DNA of 9,263 nucleotides. It comes from Falsiroseomonas sp044341625. GTDB taxonomy: Bacteria; Pseudomonadota; Alphaproteobacteria; Acetobacterales; Acetobacteraceae. The translations under genes were made by a program, and so were the position numbers. Positions within the stretch are counted from its first letter, which is position 1. Every line of letters starts with the position of its first letter. The stretch spans positions 1 to 9,263 of the forward strand of contig JBIIRI010000144.1 of assembly GCA_044341625.1 (NCBI GenBank). The letters run 5' to 3'. The notes beneath the pieces are model-generated. The model had not been told where the DNA came from. It was given only the letters and a program-made list of their open reading frames with translations, and made no database searches. Shown here piece after piece: positions 6,668 to 9,263 of the stretch.

Positions 6668-8070
6668 GCGCGATGGAACTCCACCTCCACAACAGCGCGG
6701 CGCGCTGCAAGGAACACTTCGAGCCGATCGATCCTGGCCATGTGCGGATCTATGTCTGCGGGCCTACGGTCTATGACCTCGCGCATCTCGGCAATGCGCG
6801 GCCGAATGTGGTGTTCGACGTGCTGGTCCGACTGCTGCGGACGCTCTACCCGCGCGTCACCTACGCGCGGAACATCACGGATGTGGAGGACAAGATCATC
6901 GACCGCGCGCGCGAAAGCGGCGAGGGGATCGATCAGCTCACAGCCCGCACCACCGCCGATTTTCACCGCGACATGGCAGCCCTCGGCGTCGCCGCGCCGG
7001 ATGTGGAGCCCCGCGCGACCGGCACGATCCCGGAGATGATCGCGCTGATCGAACGGCTGATCGCCAATGGCCATGCCTATGCGGCGGAAGGCCATGTGCT
7101 GTTCGCCGTCGGCAGCTTCGCGCAATACGGCAAGCTTTCGGGCCGCAGCCCGGACGAGCTGCTGGCCGGCGCGCGGGTGGAGGTCGCGCCCTATAAGCGT
7201 GACGCCGGCGACTTCGTGCTGTGGAAGCCGAGCACGCCGGACCAGCCGGGCTGGGACAGCCCCTGGGGCCGCGGGCGGCCGGGCTGGCATATCGAATGCT
7301 CCGCCATGTCGTGGAAGCATCTCGGCCCGGATTTTGACATCCATGGCGGCGGCGCCGACCTGATGTTCCCGCATCATGAGAACGAGGTCGCGCAGAGCCT
7401 CTGCGCCTTCCCCGGTTCGCATTTCGCGCGCTACTGGATGCACAACGGCATGCTGCTCGTCGACGGCGAGAAGATGTCGAAGTCGCTCGGCAATTTCCGC
7501 ACCGTGCAGGACATCCTGCAAATCGGCCCCTGGGCCGGCGAGGCGTTTCGGCTGCTGCTGCTGAAGACGCATTACCGCCAGGCGCTGGACTACACCGAGG
7601 CCGCTTTGCAGGAGGCGCGGAAGGAGCTGGACCGCTTCTACCGCGCGCTCGCGAAGATGGCGCATGTCGAGGCCGGCAGCGCCCAATTGCCGCATATCGT
7701 CGAACAGCCGCCCTTCGAACAGGCGCTGGCCGACGATCTCAACACGCCGCTCGCGCTCGCCAGCCTGCACTATCTGGTCTCGGCGGCGAATGAGGCGATG
7801 GCGGCGGGTGATGAGGCCGCGCTGCCCTACATCAAGGCGCGCATCCTGGCAGCGGGCGCGCTGCTCGGCATCCTGCAGCAGGCGCCGGAGGCCTGGTTCC
7901 GTGCCGGGGCCGATGTGGACGCCGCCGCGATCGAGGCCGCCATCGCCGCGCGCCTCGCGGCGCGCCGCGCGAAGGACTGGCCGGAGGCTGACCGCATCCG
8001 CAAGGACCTGGCGGAGAAGGGGATCCTGCTGGAGGACGGGCCGGGGGGCACCACCTGGCGGCGCGCATGA
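6664..8070 (+). CDS. cysS: Cysteine--tRNA ligase
   Basis: This 468-residue class I synthetase attaches cysteine to tRNA-Cys. The active-site zinc ligands are all present with normal spacing: Cys32 (in YVCGPTVYD), Cys212 (in GWHIECSAMS), His237 and Glu241 (in FPHHENE). HLGN at 41-44 is the HIGH motif and KMSKSLGNF at 270-278 the KMSKS loop. The C-terminal DALR-like and anticodon region follows, ending in the typical KDWPEADRIRKDLAEKGILLEDGPGGTxWR pattern. The length is normal. The ATG at 6664 overlaps the gltX stop by four bases; an ATG at 6673 is a possible alternative start. Pairing with gltX puts two tRNA-charging enzymes on one transcript. The putative copper-responsive promoter of the next gene starts six bases after this stop. 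Confidence 0.97.
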   Translation: MSAMELHLHNSAARCKEHFEPIDPGHVRIYVCGPTVYDLAHLGNARPNVVFDVLVRLLRTLYPRVTYARNITDVEDKIIDRARESGEGIDQLTARTTADFHRDMAALGVAAPDVEPRATGTIPEMIALIERLIANGHAYAAEGHVLFAVGSFAQYGKLSGRSPDELLAGARVEVAPYKRDAGDFVLWKPSTPDQPGWDSPWGRGRPGWHIECSAMSWKHLGPDFDIHGGGADLMFPHHENEVAQSLCAFPGSHFARYWMHNGMLLVDGEKMSKSLGNFRTVQDILQIGPWAGEAFRLLLLKTHYRQALDYTEAALQEARKELDRFYRALAKMAHVEAGSAQLPHIVEQPPFEQALADDLNTPLALASLHYLVSAANEAMAAGDEAALPYIKARILAAGALLGILQQAPEAWFRAGADVDAAAIEAAIAARLAARRAKDWPEADRIRKDLAEKGILLEDGPGGTTWRRA

Positions 8071-8075
8071 GGCGC

Positions 8076-8106
8076 TTGCCTTCCCGTCGGGGGAAGGTTG
8101 GAGCCT
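8076..8106 (+). promoter_or_regulatory. Candidate CueR/MerR-type copper operator-promoter for the DUF305 gene
   Basis: A dyad at 8078-8098 has half-sites gccttcc and ggaaggt separated by exactly seven bases. This is the same arrangement as the CueR/HmrR consensus (ACCTTCC-N7-GGAAGGT). A TTG (8076-8078) abuts the left half as part of a -35-like ttgcct. A gagcct (8101-8106) sits 19 bases after that hexamer, the long spacer typical of MerR-family promoters; the -10 itself is a poor match. The ATG of a secreted DUF305 protein, a family with copper-linked members, lies 29 bases further on. The same bases could form a 7-bp hairpin, and GC-rich repeat hairpins of related look occur elsewhere in the window, so the operator reading is plausible but not proven. 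Confidence 0.5.
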
Positions 8107-8123
8107 CCGCGCCTTCCACCCCC

Positions 8124-8128
8124 GGAGG
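8124..8128 (+). promoter_or_regulatory. Shine-Dalgarno deciding the DUF305 start
   Basis: A ggagg lies seven bases before the ATG at 8136. It is the only strong Shine-Dalgarno among the plus-strand genes of the window. It favours 8136 over an in-frame ATG at 8067, which would overlap the end of cysS and put 23 residues before the signal peptide. Confidence 0.85.
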
Positions 8129-8135
8129 ATCTGCC

Positions 8136-8507
8136 ATGCCCCGCCTTGCCCTCGCCGCCGCCCTGGTTATGCCCCTGGCGCTGTCGCCCGCCGCGCCGGC
8201 GCTCGCGCAGCATGCCGGCCACGGCCAGCGCCCCGCCGCCAACGAACCCGCCTCGACGCGGGAATTGCGGGCGGCGAATGACCGCATGCATCGCGAGATG
8301 AACATCCGCTACAGCGGCAACGCCGACCGCGACTTCGCGGCGGCGATGATCCCGCACCACCAGGGCGCGATCGAGATGGCGCAGGTGCAGCTGCGCCACG
8401 GCACCGACCCCGAGATGCGGCGCCTGGCGGAGGAGATCATCCGCACGCAACAGGCCGAGATCGCCCAGCTCCGCGCGTTCCTTGCCCGCCCGGCGCCGCC
8501 GCGATGA
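8136..8507 (+). CDS. Secreted DUF305-family protein, probably metal (copper) associated
   Basis: The 123-residue protein starts with a signal peptide (residues 1-24; hydrophobic core LALAAALVMPLAL, cleavage after APALA), so the mature protein is periplasmic. The mature part is a short DUF305 domain, a ferritin-like helical fold. It shows the family's MHREM (51-55), YSGNADRDFAAAMIPHH segment (59-75, containing MIPHHQGAIEMA at 71-82) and a final helix RRLAEEIIRTQQAEIAQLRAFL. The Met and His residues in these motifs, plus HAGHG just after cleavage, are candidate metal ligands. Some DUF305 proteins bind copper and act in copper resistance (CopM in cyanobacteria). A CueR-like dyad lies directly upstream. 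The gene is not part of an obvious copper operon here, and no copper ATPase or oxidase is in the window. Confidence 0.88.
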   Translation: MPRLALAAALVMPLALSPAAPALAQHAGHGQRPAANEPASTRELRAANDRMHREMNIRYSGNADRDFAAAMIPHHQGAIEMAQVQLRHGTDPEMRRLAEEIIRTQQAEIAQLRAFLARPAPPR

Positions 8508-8529
8508 GGCGGGCGGGCCGAGCGCCGCT

Positions 8530-8613
8530 GGTCCCTCTCCCGCATGGCGGGGGGCAGCGGCACTGCCGCTGCGCCGAAGGCTGGTGCCCGCGAAGCGGGC
8601 GGGAGGGGGCGCG
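8530..8613 (+). repeat. Partial copy (right part) of the 142-bp element
   Basis: This copy aligns without gaps to 8713-8796 at a constant offset of 183 bases, with substitutions mainly in hairpin loops. It ends with the complete right terminal repeat gggagggggcgcg (8601-8613). The left part expected at about 8472-8529 is absent, because that position is occupied by the end of the DUF305 gene and its short 3' flank. The stem cccgc/gcggg near 8588-8600 has loop gaa here, against gca in the full copy. Confidence 0.85.
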
Positions 8614-8648
8614 TGCGTCCTCACCCATCGGTCTCCAGCCTGCCCACG
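8614..8648 (-). pseudogene. Duplicated fragment of the DUF559 gene's last codons
   Basis: The bases after this repeat copy match those after the full copy (8797-8829) at the same 183-base offset, for example gtcctcacccat followed by gtctccagcc. In the second place this is the 3' end of the DUF559 gene. Here the minus strand would read ...LETDG-stop, against LETNG-stop in the intact gene, but no upstream coding part remains. The fragment therefore seems to have been duplicated together with the repeat. Confidence 0.6.
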
Positions 8649-8654
8649 GTCGGT

Positions 8655-8796
8655 CGCGCCCCCTCCCCAACCCTCCCCCACTTCGTGGGAGAGGGAGCCA
8701 AGGCGCGCCCCATTCCCCTCTGCCGCGTAGCGGGGGGCAGCGGCGCTGCAGCTGCGCCGAAGGCTGGAGCCCGCGCAGCGGGCGGGAGGGGGCGCG
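8655..8796 (+). repeat. 142-bp palindromic element with perfect 13-bp terminal inverted repeats, full copy
   Basis: The left end cgcgccccctccc (8655-8667) and right end gggagggggcgcg (8784-8796) are exact inverted repeats. Inside are hairpins: an 11-base arm at 8671-8681 with 8685-8695 (loop ttc, one mismatch); ccgc/gcgg around 8723-8733; and gcccgc/gcgggc around 8769-8783 (loop gca). The reverse complement of 1297-1438 matches it along the full length. The cggt bases just outside the left end are shared with the copy at 9222, so the conserved unit may extend a few bases further. It carries no protein-coding capacity and ends seven bases before the stop codon of the DUF559 gene. Confidence 0.88.
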
Positions 8797-8803
8797 CCTG
8801 TCC

Positions 8804-9154
8804 TCACCCATTCGTCTCCAGCCCGCCCGCCAAGGCCTCCTGGATCCGCGTCAACACGCCGGCCCTGTTCCGCAGCACCTCGTCGTTCCAGAAGCGCAGC
8901 ACCCGCCAGCCTGCCGCGCGCATCGCCGCGTCGCGTATCGTGTCCTGCGACCCGCCATGCTGACCGCCATCCACCTCCACCACGATCCGCGCTTCGACGC
9001 AGGCGAAGTCGGCGAAGTAGGGCGGGATCGGATGCTGGCGACGGAAGCCGGCGCCGAGCGCATTGCGCCGCAACGCATGCCACAGCGCGCGCTCGGCATC
9101 CGTGGACACGCGCCGCAGGCGGCGCGCGTGGGTGTGGGTGTTGGTGCTGACCAT
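8804..9154 (-). CDS. DUF559-domain protein (Vsr-like / PD-(D/E)XK nuclease fold)
   Basis: The 116-residue protein is a typical short DUF559 protein: an N-terminal helix RRLRRVSTDAERALWHALRR (11-30), GFRRQHPIPPYFADFAC (36-52), the core strand VVEVDGGQH (58-66) and the closing GWRVLRFWNDEVLRN (82-96). The fold is related to very-short-patch-repair and restriction-type endonucleases. Asp49, Glu60, Asp62 and His66 are the likely metal-site residues. Biochemical roles are poorly known, and nicking or cleavage of DNA is an inference from the fold. The ATG at 9154 lacks a Shine-Dalgarno, so the message could be leaderless or the start misplaced by a few codons; the domain itself begins at about residue 10. 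The gene lies between direct copies of the 142-bp element, and its stop is only seven bases from one of them. Confidence 0.85.
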   Translation of the reverse strand: MVSTNTHTHARRLRRVSTDAERALWHALRRNALGAGFRRQHPIPPYFADFACVEARIVVEVDGGQHGGSQDTIRDAAMRAAGWRVLRFWNDEVLRNRAGVLTRIQEALAGGLETNG

Positions 9155-9221
9155 GGCGAAATCGTAACGGCAATGGCTGTGCCCTTCACGTGGAATCCGG
9201 CGCAGCGTGACCGCGGTCGGT

Positions 9222-9263
9222 CGCGCCCCCTCCCCACCCCTCCCCCACTTCGTGGGAGAGGGA
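9222..9263 (+). repeat. Left part of another copy of the 142-bp element, cut by the window end
   Basis: It starts with cgcgccccctcccc, preceded by the same cggtcggt as the copy at 8655. It contains the complete outer hairpin (arm 9238-9248, loop ttc, arm 9252-9262), then runs off the window. The orientation is the same as at 8655-8796, so the DUF559 gene is bracketed by direct copies 567 bases apart. Confidence 0.85.

Noticed and set aside
6193..7770. Minus-strand open frame of 525 codons opposite gltX and cysS
   Set aside because: Both plus-strand genes carry complete catalytic motifs; the antisense product has no motif and biased composition.
8079..8097. Intrinsic terminator for cysS
   Set aside because: There is a 7-bp stem with a five-base loop but no T-tract after it, and the spacing fits an operator better; it remains an alternative reading of the dyad.
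8530..8831. CRISPR array
   Set aside because: The repeated units are about 119 bp or longer at a single 183-base offset, with hairpins throughout and no short repeat-spacer alternation.
8544..8963. Plus-strand open frame across the repeats and the end of the DUF559 gene
   Set aside because: It consists of the translated repeat units themselves, giving two copies of the same peptide; there is no independent sign of coding.

Overview
The window is very GC-rich DNA with dense, short-spaced genes. Its protein families point to an alphaproteobacterium, most likely an Acetobacteraceae member (Roseomonas-like). That placement is inferred from codon bias, the gltX-cysS arrangement and protein style; no rRNA or other marker gene is present to prove it.

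Layout. (1) 107-4145, plus strand: a nicotinate phosphoribosyltransferase, a 10-TM EamA/DMT exporter, a protein built like glutamine-dependent NAD+ synthetase but lacking the catalytic residues of both its domains, and a small acidic protein of unknown function whose start overlaps the previous stop (TGATG). (2) 4152-5212, minus strand: a LysE-family exporter and, upstream of it, a small secreted His/Pro-rich protein with a glycine-zipper segment. (3) 5333-8070, plus strand: gltX and cysS, overlapping by ATGA. (4) 8076-8507, plus strand: a secreted DUF305 protein with a strong Shine-Dalgarno, behind a dyad with the half-sites and spacing of a CueR-type (MerR family) copper operator. (5) 8530-9263: a repeat-rich stretch around a minus-strand DUF559 (Vsr-like nuclease fold) gene.

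Two things stand out. First, the NadE-like protein (2377-3735) is an intact 452-codon reading frame, yet the Glu, Lys and Cys of the nitrilase triad and the SGGxDS ATP-pyrophosphatase loop are all replaced, and part of the synthetase domain is missing. It looks like a maintained pseudoenzyme in a neighbourhood that also encodes an NAD-salvage enzyme. Second, a 142-bp element with 13-bp terminal inverted repeats occurs at full length twice, in opposite orientations and at exactly the same length (1297-1438 and 8655-8796). Partial copies lie at 8530-8613 and 9222-9263, and perhaps 10-50. Its internal hairpins keep their stems while loops vary, including one compensatory pair change. The DUF559 gene sits between direct copies, and its last codons are duplicated together with the repeat at a 183-bp offset.

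The tRNA synthetases, transporters and phosphoribosyltransferase are ordinary. No tRNA, rRNA, CRISPR array, integrase or transposase gene was seen. The longest gene-free stretches are 1259-1454 and 8508-8803, and both are mostly repeat.
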